The notes below the pieces were generated by a model. That model worked only from the letters and a program-made list of their open reading frames with translations. It had not been told where the DNA came from and searched no databases. Positions 1 through 6,579 of a DNA stretch of 7,717 nt are shown here, piece after piece (the first letter of the stretch is position 1; each line of letters opens with the position of its first letter). The stretch lies in contig JAGDVW010000081.1 of NCBI GenBank assembly GCA_023255835.1, positions 1-7,717 of the forward strand. Reading direction: 5' to 3'. Made by a program: the position numbers and the translations under genes. This DNA comes from Candidatus Acetothermia bacterium (GTDB taxonomy: Bacteria > Bipolaricaulota > Bipolaricaulia > Bipolaricaulales > Bipolaricaulaceae).

Positions 1-1603
1 CGAGCTCCGGCGGCACCCCCATGAACCCGATGAACCGCTCGTGGGCCTCATCGGCGATGAGGACGGAAAGGCGCAGGGTCTGCCCAGCGCCATCGGTTAG
101 GAGCGCCACCTTTTTCTCCATGGTCCCCAGAACCCCGGGAAGCTTAGGAAGCACATCTCGCGAGAGGAGGGGGGCCGGATCGGAGCCGCCTCCGGTGAAA
201 TTGATGGGGCTATCGCCGATCCCATCTCCATTGGCATCGGTTCCTTGGTAGTTGGAGTACCAGTTTCCCCGGCCATGGGGGGCCCAGAGGTTTTGCCCGA
301 AATCCCGAGCCCAACGCTGACAGTTCCAGACGAGGTTTTCGTAGATTCGGTTCTCCCGGCTTTCGTGGCCGAAGTAAAAGCCATCGTTGGAACGGTAGAT
401 CAGGTTGTGCCTCACGATGTTGCCGGTGGGAAAGGCCTCCTGATAAGCCTCCTCGAAGATGATCCCGATATTGGCCCGGGTGATGTGGTTGAGCTCGATT
501 ATCCCTTGGGAGCCGAAGTTGGAGATCCCATAGCCATAGGCGACGATGGAGTTTTGGCTCACCTGGGCATATTTGGTGTCCCGTTCCAGGAAAACCCCCA
601 CATCCCCCTGCCAAAGGGAGCAAGCTTCCACCCGCGGGCCCAGGGCGGACTCGATTTTGACCCCGTAGGAGTTCTGATAAAAAAGATTCTTGCGGATCAC
701 CGGTTCGCGGGAGGCCCCGGTGATTTGGATCCCGACGGGGCCGGCGGCGAACGCGTTGTTCTCAGCGAGGAACCGATCGGAGGCGTTCACATAAATCCCC
801 ACGAGGTTGGCATAGATCCCACAGTTCTCCACCCGCACATCGTCGGAGAGGATCACGGCGATCCCCGCGTTTTTGGAGTTCGCGATCCTTGGGGAATCGC
901 GCACCACGGTGTTGGGCGAAGAGAGGATGGTGATCCCATTTCCGCGGGGCCGGGAAATGTCCGCGGCCTCGAGGCGCACGTTCTCGGAGAAGGCCACGTT
1001 TATCCCGTCGGTTTGGTCGATCTTCGCTCCCCGCACCACCACGTTCTTGGCCCCGGCCAGGGTGATGTGGCCGGCATCGAGATCGGACAAGGTGGTGTCG
1101 GAAAGCCCAACGAAATAATACACGGGCTTTCCGTTCACGGAGTTTGTGGCCTCGATCACGTGGTTGTAGTGCTGAAGGGAGGTCCCAAGGACCTGGAGTC
1201 CTACGCCGCTTACAGCCAGGAAATTGTCGCGCAAAACGAGGTTTTGGGAGGATTGGATGATGATGCCGTTCAGGCTATCGCGGATGACGCAGTCCTCCAC
1301 CACCCCATTTTGCACGTTGACCAGGGCCATGGCCGCGCCCTTGGGATCTTGCGCGCCGATCACAATGCAGCCCCGGATCACAAAGGGTTTGCTTGTGTTC
1401 TCCACGTAGATCCCGTAAGGAGCGTCCTTGGAAGCGGTGATCGTCCAGCCGGCGATGAGGTAGGGATCCTCCGGGGTGCCCGAGCCCGCGATCACCCCGT
1501 TTTCCCCGGTGAAATCGAGGTCCGAACGGATGAGGATTGGCCCGCGTTCCTGGGCCAACCCCAAGAGGCAGAACGCCAAAAGAAGGCCTATTGCCTTGCG
1601 CAT
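1..1603 (-). CDS. Secreted NosD-type beta-helix protein with a C-terminal DUF192-like start (partial, cut by window edge)
   Basis: Reads from ATG at 1603 for 534 codons without a stop and leaves the window, so the C-terminus is missing. Residues 1-18 form a signal peptide (MRKA, a Leu-rich core, then GLA-Q), so the protein is exported. Residues 39-52 (GSGTPEDPYLIAGW) are the usual opening of NosD/CASH-domain proteins, and the NGKPVYYFVG segment near 158-167 is also typical of this family. Short repeats with G-I/V-x-I/V and N-x-I/F patterns fill about 60-430, as in a right-handed parallel beta-helix. The GNWYSNYQGTDANGDGIGDSP stretch (446-466) is the classic NosD end motif. From about 495 the sequence changes character: the LSVLIADEAHERFIGFMGVP stretch (512-531) resembles the start of DUF192. 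The ribosome site AAGGAGG lies just upstream of the ATG. Family members bind or process carbohydrates, or assist metal-site assembly in NosD proper; no nos genes are visible here, so the substrate is unknown. Family assignment is firm, function is not. Confidence 0.85.
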   Translation of the reverse strand, partial: MRKAIGLLLAFCLLGLAQERGPILIRSDLDFTGENGVIAGSGTPEDPYLIAGWTITASKDAPYGIYVENTSKPFVIRGCIVIGAQDPKGAAMALVNVQNGVVEDCVIRDSLNGIIIQSSQNLVLRDNFLAVSGVGLQVLGTSLQHYNHVIEATNSVNGKPVYYFVGLSDTTLSDLDAGHITLAGAKNVVVRGAKIDQTDGINVAFSENVRLEAADISRPRGNGITILSSPNTVVRDSPRIANSKNAGIAVILSDDVRVENCGIYANLVGIYVNASDRFLAENNAFAAGPVGIQITGASREPVIRKNLFYQNSYGVKIESALGPRVEACSLWQGDVGVFLERDTKYAQVSQNSIVAYGYGISNFGSQGIIELNHITRANIGIIFEEAYQEAFPTGNIVRHNLIYRSNDGFYFGHESRENRIYENLVWNCQRWARDFGQNLWAPHGRGNWYSNYQGTDANGDGIGDSPINFTGGGSDPAPLLSRDVLPKLPGVLGTMEKKVALLTDGAGQTLRLSVLIADEAHERFIGFMGVPPEL

Positions 1604-1629
1604 TTTCCCTCCTTAGACTTAGGCCCTTG

Positions 1630-1658
1630 AGAATAGCACGCGGAGGAAGCTTAGGCAA
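1630..1658 (-). promoter_or_regulatory. Candidate promoter for the NosD-type gene
   Basis: On the minus strand a TTGCCT box (1658-1653) and a TATTCT box (1635-1630) are 17 bases apart, each matching four of six consensus positions for a housekeeping sigma factor. The predicted transcript would start near 1623, giving a leader of about 20 bases that contains the AAGGAGG site. The same 82-base gap must also drive the plus-strand creatininase gene. There a TTGAGA box at 1627-1632 is visible, but no good -10 follows at the right distance. Confidence 0.35.
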
Positions 1659-1685
1659 AGGTTTTGGAGAAAAGGAGGAGAAGCG

Positions 1686-2447
1686 ATGGAACTTGCGCGG
1701 ATGAGCTGGGCGGAGGCGCGGGAGGCCTTGCACCAGGCGCGGGTGGCCCTTCTTCCCGTGGGATCCACGGAGCAGCACGGTCCTCATCTTCCTCTGGGCA
1801 CGGACTGGCTGACGGCCCAGGAGATCGCCCGCCGCGCCGGGAAAAAGGGCGGTTGGCTGGTCCTCCCCACCGTCCCTGTGGGCGTCTCCGAACACCACCG
1901 GCAGTTCTGGGGGACCATTTGGGTTCCGCCAGAGGTGCTACGGGACTATGTGATGGGGATCGCCCGGGCTTTGGCGTTCCATGGCCTTCGGCGGTTGGTT
2001 TTCGTGAACGGGCATGGGGGCAACACCGCGGCTTTGGAGGACGCGGCCCGGCGGCTCCGCCAGGAGGGGATCTACGCCTTCGTCTACGTGTGGTGGCGGG
2101 CCATCGCCGAAACCATCGCCAAGGTGATCGAGACCGGTGGATCCCATGCCGCGGAAATGGAGACGGCGGTGGTATTGGCCATCGCTCCCGAGCTCGTGCG
2201 CCCCGAGCGTTACGGCGAGGCCCTGGCCAAAGGCGCTCCGGAATGGGGCAAAAAGGTGGAGGGGATAGATGTAGGCTTCGATACCATTGATTTTTCCGAA
2301 AGCGGGGCCACGGGCGACCCCTCTCGGGCCACGGTGGAGAAAGGAGAGCTCCTCCTTCAGGCCGCCGCGGAAAGACTGGACGCCTTCTGCCGCTGGCTTT
2401 CCTCCCAGTCCGAAAAAGCCCTCGCCCCCAAGCCCCATCTCCCCTGA
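1686..2447 (+). CDS. Creatininase-family metal-dependent amidohydrolase
   Basis: A 253-residue protein of the creatininase family, which hydrolyses linear or cyclic amide bonds with a di-metal centre. Members include creatininase, the formamide hydrolase ArfB and the mycofactocin peptidase MftE. All family motifs are present: PVGSTEQHGPHLPLGTD (24-40), which supplies Glu29, His31 and Asp40; GVSEHH (66-71); FVNGHGGN (106-113) with His110; HAAEMET (154-160) with Glu157; and SGATGDPSRATVEKG near 206-220. The NGHGGN form with a downstream HxxExE/T motif is the general-family type rather than true Pseudomonas creatininase (which has Glu after the His), so creatinine is an unlikely substrate. Length is normal and there is no signal peptide, so it is cytoplasmic. 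AAGGAGG sits seven bases before the ATG. It is first in a two-gene operon with the molybdopterin protein. The substrate is unknown. Confidence 0.9.
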   Translation: MELARMSWAEAREALHQARVALLPVGSTEQHGPHLPLGTDWLTAQEIARRAGKKGGWLVLPTVPVGVSEHHRQFWGTIWVPPEVLRDYVMGIARALAFHGLRRLVFVNGHGGNTAALEDAARRLRQEGIYAFVYVWWRAIAETIAKVIETGGSHAAEMETAVVLAIAPELVRPERYGEALAKGAPEWGKKVEGIDVGFDTIDFSESGATGDPSRATVEKGELLLQAAAERLDAFCRWLSSQSEKALAPKPHLP

Positions 2448-2456
2448 GGAGGCCCC

Positions 2457-3017
2457 ATGCCGGAAAAGAGGATTCCCCCTGGGCAAAGTTTTCGGGAGGA
2501 TTTGATCGTATACGACATCGCTTCCGTTCCCCCGTTGAAACTTGAGGACTTTCGCCTCCGCTTATTTGGGCAGGTGCGCAATCCCCAGGATCTTTCCTGG
2601 GAGGATCTGCAAAAGCTCCCGAGGCTTCAGGTTCGTGCGGATTTCCACTGTGTGGAGGGCTGGGGCGTTCCCGATCTCCTTTGGGAGGGGGTTCCCGCGA
2701 GCGCCATCCTCTACCTCGTTCAGCCCGAGCCCGCGGTGCAGTGGGTTTTGGCCCATGGCCGCGATGGCTACACCACAAACCTGCCCTTTCCCTATTTCGC
2801 CCGCCCGGACACGATCCTCGCCTTTTCCCTCAACGGCGAACCTCTTCCCTGGGAACACGGCTGGCCCCTGCGCCTTATCGTCCCCTCCCTTTACGCCTAC
2901 AAAAGCGCCAAATACCTCGTGGCTCTGGAGTTTTCGGCGGAGCTCAAGCGCGGGTACTGGGAGGAACGGGGCTACCACGACGTGGGCGATATCTGGCGGG
3001 AGGAACGCCGGCGCTAA
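2457..3017 (+). CDS. Sulfite-oxidase-like molybdopterin-dependent oxidoreductase (cytoplasmic, small)
   Basis: A 186-residue protein with the sulfite oxidase/MsrP molybdopterin fold in its minimal form. The DFHCVEGWG motif (62-70) carries the invariant Cys65 that binds molybdenum. WPLRLIVPSLYAYKSAKYL and GYWEERGYHDVGDIW in the C-terminal third are the usual cofactor-pocket and closing motifs of the family. Unlike MsrP it has no Tat signal, and unlike eukaryotic sulfite oxidase it lacks heme and dimerisation domains, so it is a soluble cytoplasmic member whose electron partner and substrate are unknown. The start is nine bases after the creatininase stop. The GAGGAGG ribosome site overlaps that stop codon, which implies translational coupling. 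The TAA stop overlaps the panB stop on the other strand. The family is clear; the reaction (sulfite, sulfoxide or other oxo-transfer) cannot be read from sequence. Confidence 0.88.
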   Translation: MPEKRIPPGQSFREDLIVYDIASVPPLKLEDFRLRLFGQVRNPQDLSWEDLQKLPRLQVRADFHCVEGWGVPDLLWEGVPASAILYLVQPEPAVQWVLAHGRDGYTTNLPFPYFARPDTILAFSLNGEPLPWEHGWPLRLIVPSLYAYKSAKYLVALEFSAELKRGYWEERGYHDVGDIWREERRR

Positions 3018-3871
3018 CCCTCGCCCAGGAGTTTTTTGAGGGTTTCCCATTCCTCTTGGGGGATTTTGTAGGTGTGCTCCGGGCCGGGGAATTTCCCCTC
3101 CTTCACCTCGCGCACATAGTCCGCGAAGGCTTGATGCATGACGCTCGCCACATTCGCGTAGCGTTTGACGAATTTGGGGGTGAAGGCCTCAAAAAGTCCG
3201 AGGATGTCGTGGACGATGAGGAGCTGTCCGTGGCAGGCCGGGCCTGAACCGATCCCGAGGATGGGGATCTTTGCGCGCTTTACGATGAGTTCCGCCACCC
3301 GGGCGGGAATGGCCTCAAGGAGGATGGCGAACGCTCCAGCTTCCTCCAGCACCTTTGCGTCCTCGATGAGCTGTTTTGCGGTTTGGGCGCTCCTCCCTTG
3401 GGCTTTGAGGCCGCCGATGAGGCTCGCCGCTTGGGGAGTGAGGCCGATGTGGCCCATCACGGGGATCCCTGCCCGAACAATGGCCTCCACCCGTTCGGCC
3501 ATGCGCGCCCCGCCCTCCAGCTTCACCGCATCCGCCCCACCTTCGGCGATGAACCTCCCCGCGTTTTTTATGGCCAGCTCGTTCGAGGGCTGGTAGGACA
3601 TGTAGGGCATGTCGCCCACCACGAAGGCCCGCGTTACCGCCCGGGAAACGGCCGCGGTGATCTCCACCATGAAGTCCATCTTGGCGGGAAGAGTGGTTTT
3701 GTGGCCGAGCATGCACATGGCCGCGGAATCCCCAACCAGGATCATGTCCACCCCGGCCCGATCCTCTAAGAGAGCAGTGGGATAATCGTAGGCGGTGAGA
3801 AACGCGATCTTCTCCCCACGGGCCACCATGTCCAAGAGATCAGGAATGGTCAACTTCCTCCGCTCCTCCAT
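3014..3871 (-). CDS. panB: 3-methyl-2-oxobutanoate hydroxymethyltransferase (ketopantoate hydroxymethyltransferase)
   Basis: PanB transfers a hydroxymethyl group from 5,10-methylenetetrahydrofolate to 2-oxoisovalerate, giving ketopantoate, the first step of pantothenate and CoA synthesis in the cytoplasm. The 285-residue length is standard. Expected active-site residues are in place: Asp48 in LVGDSAAM, Asp87 in [10 protein letters not shown], Lys117 and Glu119 in AVKLEGG, and catalytic Glu186 in LLEAIP, matching E. coli Asp45, Asp84, Lys112/Glu114 and Glu181. GHIGLTPQ (140-147) and GGLKAQG (153-159) are also diagnostic. The ATG at 3871 follows AAGGAGGG by four bases. It stands alone here, without panC or panD. 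Its TAG stop overlaps the TAA stop of the convergent molybdopterin gene, leaving no room for a separate terminator. Confidence 0.95.
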   Translation of the reverse strand: MEERRKLTIPDLLDMVARGEKIAFLTAYDYPTALLEDRAGVDMILVGDSAAMCMLGHKTTLPAKMDFMVEITAAVSRAVTRAFVVGDMPYMSYQPSNELAIKNAGRFIAEGGADAVKLEGGARMAERVEAIVRAGIPVMGHIGLTPQAASLIGGLKAQGRSAQTAKQLIEDAKVLEEAGAFAILLEAIPARVAELIVKRAKIPILGIGSGPACHGQLLIVHDILGLFEAFTPKFVKRYANVASVMHQAFADYVREVKEGKFPGPEHTYKIPQEEWETLKKLLGEG

Positions 3872-3888
3872 GGTCCCTCCTTTTCCCG

Positions 3889-3894
3889 ATGGTA
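3889..3894 (-). promoter_or_regulatory. Candidate -10 element (TACCAT) before panB
   Basis: The minus strand reads GGTACCATCGGGAA here, very like GGTACCATGGGAAG before the U32-like gene at 7573-7560. TACCAT matches four of six positions of the -10 consensus. A transcript starting six or seven bases later would have a leader barely long enough to hold the AAGGAGGG site, and no clear -35 box is seen, so the call is tentative. Confidence 0.25.
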
Positions 3895-3904
3895 CCCCGT
3901 CCGC

Positions 3905-3932
3905 TTGCGCTCAGCCCCTTCCCCACTAAACT
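3905..3932 (+). promoter_or_regulatory. Candidate promoter for the GreA-domain gene
   Basis: TTGCGC (3905-3910) and TAAACT (3927-3932) are 16 bases apart in the divergent gap between panB and the GreA-domain gene. The AT-rich patch around the -10 stands out from its GC-rich surroundings. The leader would be about 20 bases and contain the GAGGAGG site. The match to consensus is modest. Confidence 0.35.
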
Positions 3933-3957
3933 AAAGGCATCCCGCGAGGAGGTGGTC

Positions 3958-4206
3958 ATGGCCGAGATTCAAAACTGGGACAAGGTTTTGACCAGGGAAG
4001 GCTATGAGCGGCTCAAGAAGGAGCTCGATTACCTCATCCGGGTGAAGCGGCCGGAGATCGCGGAAAAAATTCGGCGGGCCCGGGAGTATGGGGATCTTTC
4101 GGAGAACGCCGAGTATCACGCGGCCAAGGAGGAGCAGGCTTTGGTGGAGGGCCGCATCGCTGAACTGGAGCGCCTCCTGCGCGGGGCCCGCATCATCGAC
4201 TCTTGA
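3958..4206 (+). CDS. Stand-alone GreA/GreB N-terminal coiled-coil domain protein
   Basis: An 82-residue protein matching only the N-terminal half of transcript-cleavage factor GreA. It contains [16 protein letters not shown] (11-26), a [14 protein letters not shown] helix (30-43), the tip loop [16 protein letters not shown] (45-60), then [10 protein letters not shown] (65-74) to a normal-looking end at ARIIDS. In GreA this antiparallel coiled coil enters the RNA polymerase secondary channel, and the two tip acids (E. coli Asp41 and Glu44) hold the catalytic Mg. Both are kept as Asp46 and Glu49. The C-terminal FKBP-like domain (about 75 residues) that anchors GreA on polymerase is absent, and no downstream frame encodes it. 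The ATG at 3958 is set by GAGGAGG (3946-3952). The in-frame ATG at 3889 would add a non-conserved, Pro-rich leader. The last 14 bases overlap the end of the convergent P1 peptidase gene. It may be a polymerase-channel regulator or a relic that lost its other half; the clean domain boundary favours a functional protein. Confidence 0.85.
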   Translation: MAEIQNWDKVLTREGYERLKKELDYLIRVKRPEIAEKIRRAREYGDLSENAEYHAAKEEQALVEGRIAELERLLRGARIIDS

Positions 4207-5218
4207 GCCGGAGTATCGGCGGGCTTTCCCCCTTCCTTCCCACCACGGGTGTTGCGGCCAATAGAGCGGAATAGATGGCCTCTTCCGTGGCCTCCGCCGC
4301 GGCCCGATAAAGCTCAGCCATAAGGGGACTGCGATCGGAGATCCTCTCCCCCGAAAGCCTCTCTTTTCCGCGGGGGAAGCGCAGGGTTGTGGAGAAGGCG
4401 AGGAAGAAGTCGCCGCTTCCCGTGGTGGCCGGGGCGCCGGTGCGGGCCGCGCCCAGGGCCGCCCGCCGACAAAGCCGGGAAAGCTGATCCGGGAAAAGCG
4501 GGGCATCCGTGGCCACCACCACGATGAGGGAACCCCCTTCCGCCCGCCTCGCCCCCGGGCGCGAATCGCTTTCGACGGAATCCTCCCGCGCGACCCCCTC
4601 ACAAGGCCCACGAAAATCCTCGGCCTGGCCCATGTTGGGAAGGACAAGGACTCCTACGCTGTAGTTATCCACTATCCGAGAAGCCGTGCCGATCCCAGAT
4701 TTGTAGCCGAAGGCGATCATTCCCGTCCCCGCCCCAACACAGCCCTCCTCCACTTCATCCGCGGCGTTTTCCAAAGCCCAAAGGGCGTGTTCCTCCCGCA
4801 CCGGCCGAAGCTCGCTGGCCGAAAGGCGCGTGTCGTTGCACTCCAGGACCACAGGGTTGATGGAGCGGGCCTGGGGATGGCGCCGGAGGGTCCAGGTGAG
4901 GAGGGCCTCGGCACAGGCGTAAACGCCGAAGGTGTTGGTGAGGAGGATCGGGGTCTCCAGTTCCCCCACGTCCTGGATCTGCCAAAGCCCCAAAGCCTTG
5001 CCGTGTCCGTGGAGGACGAAGATCCCGGCGGAGAGGGGCTCGGCGTAAAGGTCCCCAGGCGGGACTATCGCCGTAACCCCGGTTCTTATGGCCTTTTCTC
5101 CCTCCCCTTCGATCAGGGTGCAGTGCCCCACCCGGACCCCGGGCACATCGGTGATCATCCCCTTTGGCCCGGGCCTTATCCTTCCCAGCGCTAAGCCCCG
5201 CCGCCTAAACGCGTTCAT
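4193..5218 (-). CDS. DmpA-type P1-family peptidase (L-aminopeptidase/D-esterase-like, self-processing)
   Basis: A 341-residue member of peptidase family P1, the DmpA group of Ntn-like hydrolases, which cut themselves into two chains and use the new N-terminal Ser as nucleophile on N-terminal amino acid amides, esters or short peptides. [14 protein letters not shown] (22-35) is the family opening. [17 protein letters not shown] lies at 165-181. VLVLPNMGQ (190-198) holds the conserved Asn195. [15 protein letters not shown] (227-241) contains the expected Gly229-Ser230 cleavage site, and [12 protein letters not shown] (266-277) is the second conserved Ser motif. ATG at 5218 overlaps the upstream ligase stop as ATGA, so translation is coupled; there is no clear ribosome site of its own. 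A TTG at 5293 in the same frame would add a very basic, non-family extension inside the ligase gene and is rejected. No signal peptide, so cytoplasmic. The substrate may be the product of the coupled ligase (inference). Confidence 0.92.
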   Translation of the reverse strand: MNAFRRRGLALGRIRPGPKGMITDVPGVRVGHCTLIEGEGEKAIRTGVTAIVPPGDLYAEPLSAGIFVLHGHGKALGLWQIQDVGELETPILLTNTFGVYACAEALLTWTLRRHPQARSINPVVLECNDTRLSASELRPVREEHALWALENAADEVEEGCVGAGTGMIAFGYKSGIGTASRIVDNYSVGVLVLPNMGQAEDFRGPCEGVAREDSVESDSRPGARRAEGGSLIVVVATDAPLFPDQLSRLCRRAALGAARTGAPATTGSGDFFLAFSTTLRFPRGKERLSGERISDRSPLMAELYRAAAEATEEAIYSALLAATPVVGRKGESPPILRLKSR

Positions 5219-6567
5219 GAGTACAAGCGGAATTCGTAGGGATGGGGTCTTGCGGCGAGCTCCGCGGCCTCTTTTTCTTTTCCGGCGAGCCAAAGCTCGA
5301 GGAGTTCCGGGGGGAAAACGCCGGCCACAGTGAGGAACTCGTGATCGCGGCGGAGGGCCTCCAGGGCTTCCTCCAGGGAGCGGGGCAAAAGCTGCACCCG
5401 CCGCTTCCTTCCCGGTCCCCAGCCGCGGGCCACCGGATCGATCCCTTGGCGGATCCCGTCGATCCCGGCCATGAGGCAGGCGGCCAGGGCCAAGTACGGG
5501 TTGCAGCTGGGATCAGGAGGTCTATATTCCACCCGGATCTTCTCCGGCGAGAGGTAGCCGGGGATGCGCACGGCCGCGGTGCGGTCCGCTGTCCCGAAGA
5601 AAAGCTCCACCGGCGCTTCGAACCCCGGCCGGAGCCGCCGATAGGAATTGGTGGAGGGCGAGACAAAGGCGGAAAGGGCCCGGCCATGGGCCAAAAGCCC
5701 GCCCACATAGGAAAGCCCCGCCTCCGAAAGCCCCTCCTCCCCGGCAAAGAGGTTCCCGCTCGGCCCCACCAAGTACTGGTGGAGGTGAAGGCCGTTTCCC
5801 GGTTGATCGTAAAGGGGTTTGGGCAGGAAACAGGCGATGAGGCCCTCATCCGCGGCCACCCGGGAAATGAGATCTTTGGCGAGGGCGGTCCAATCGCCCG
5901 CAGACCTAAGCCCACCAAGGCCGAGCTCGATCTCCATCTGCCCCAATCCCCCGGCTTCGTGGTGGTGGTAGCGCACGGGTATTCCCCAGCGGGTGAGGAT
6001 CTCCACCACCCTATCCCGCACGGTTTTCCCCAAATCCTCGGCTCCCTGGGCGTGGTAGGCTGAGCCCCTCCGGGGAAGGACGTTCCCCCAAAGGTTCACC
6101 TGGCCCTCCATGGGCATGATCTCCACCCCTTGGGAGAGGGGACCATCGGCCACATGGATCTCCTCGAAGAGGTAGAATTCGAGTTCCACGGAGAAGCGGG
6201 CTTCTTGGGCGATGCCGGCGTCGCGCAAAAAACGTTCGGCCGCGGCGGCCACGCTGCGGGGCGAAAGGGGGCTTGGCCCCTCGCCCGGCCGGCCCAAATC
6301 ACAAAGGATCAAGGCGGCCGGAGGATCAGCAAGCGGGTCCAAATAAACCGCGTCTAGGTCGGGAAGAAGGACCCAATCGCTTTCCTCGCTCGTGGCCAAA
6401 CCGTAGTGGCCGCCATCCACGCCCACTCCCTCCCGCACCATCTCCTCCGTCAGGGATTCCACCGGGATCGTGAGCCCCCGGAGCCTCCCCCAAAGGTCCA
6501 CCGCCCGTAACTCCACCTTCCGTATGCCCTCCTCCTGAAGGAGGGCCACCAGCTCCGCAAAGGTCAT
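5215..6567 (-). CDS. Glutamine-synthetase-like ATP-dependent ligase (divergent type I)
   Basis: A 450-residue protein with the full glutamine synthetase fold: a beta-grasp domain (about 15-105) followed by the catalytic domain. Catalytic motifs are kept: VELEFYLF (127-134), HHHEAGGLGQMEIEL (201-215), NGLHLHQY (258-265), RPGFEAPVELF (313-323) with flap Glu317, DRTAAVRIP (328-336) with Arg329 and Arg334, and RVEYRPPDPSCNPYLA (345-360), equivalent to Salmonella Glu357 and Arg359. So it should activate a glutamate-like carboxylate with ATP. Two departures are clear. The canonical FDGSS loop reads VDGGHYG (50-56), keeping the Asp but losing the Ser. The segment that carries the adenylylated NLY tyrosine is shortened and basic (GPGRKRR, 384-390). 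The acceptor could therefore be an amine rather than ammonia, as in gamma-glutamylpolyamine ligases. ATG at 6567 lies 12 bases after the U32-like stop, behind AAAGGGG. A plain glutamine synthetase is still possible. Confidence 0.85.
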   Translation of the reverse strand: MTFAELVALLQEEGIRKVELRAVDLWGRLRGLTIPVESLTEEMVREGVGVDGGHYGLATSEESDWVLLPDLDAVYLDPLADPPAALILCDLGRPGEGPSPLSPRSVAAAAERFLRDAGIAQEARFSVELEFYLFEEIHVADGPLSQGVEIMPMEGQVNLWGNVLPRRGSAYHAQGAEDLGKTVRDRVVEILTRWGIPVRYHHHEAGGLGQMEIELGLGGLRSAGDWTALAKDLISRVAADEGLIACFLPKPLYDQPGNGLHLHQYLVGPSGNLFAGEEGLSEAGLSYVGGLLAHGRALSAFVSPSTNSYRRLRPGFEAPVELFFGTADRTAAVRIPGYLSPEKIRVEYRPPDPSCNPYLALAACLMAGIDGIRQGIDPVARGWGPGRKRRVQLLPRSLEEALEALRRDHEFLTVAGVFPPELLELWLAGKEKEAAELAARPHPYEFRLYS

Positions 6568-6579
6568 GGTTTCCCCTTT

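Noticed and set aside
1..1603. True nitrous-oxide NosD (copper-site assembly)
   Set aside because: The family resemblance is general to CASH/beta-helix proteins, the C-terminal addition is atypical, and no nosZ, nosF or nosY genes are nearby.
245..1630. Long plus-strand open frame of 461 codons opposite the NosD-type gene
   Set aside because: It is the antisense of a gene with clear family motifs, signal peptide and ribosome site. Its own translation is Gly/Asp/Val/His-rich with no recognisable domain, as expected from a GC-rich shadow frame.
1651..2778. Minus-strand open frame of 375 codons opposite the creatininase and molybdopterin genes
   Set aside because: Its product is a Pro/Arg/Gly-rich low-complexity sequence and it spans two well-supported genes on the other strand.
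3016..3044. Seven-base inverted repeat AACCCTC/GAGGGTT as a terminator between the molybdopterin gene and panB
   Set aside because: The loop is 15 bases, the T-run lies inside the loop rather than after the stem on the plus strand, and on the minus strand no T-run follows. It is also panB coding sequence, so chance is likely.
3889..3957. Upstream ATG extension of the GreA-domain protein
   Set aside because: The added residues are Pro-rich and absent from GreA proteins, the ATG has no suitable ribosome site, and GAGGAGG points to 3958.
4207..4235. GCCG/CGGC hairpin after the GreA-domain stop
   Set aside because: Only a four-base stem followed by GGGCTTT and a C-run; too weak for an intrinsic terminator.
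5219..5293. TTG start extending the P1 peptidase into the ligase gene
   Set aside because: The extra 25 residues are a basic Arg/Lys run unlike the family, while the ATG at 5218 forms a standard ATGA overlap and leaves a full-length protein.
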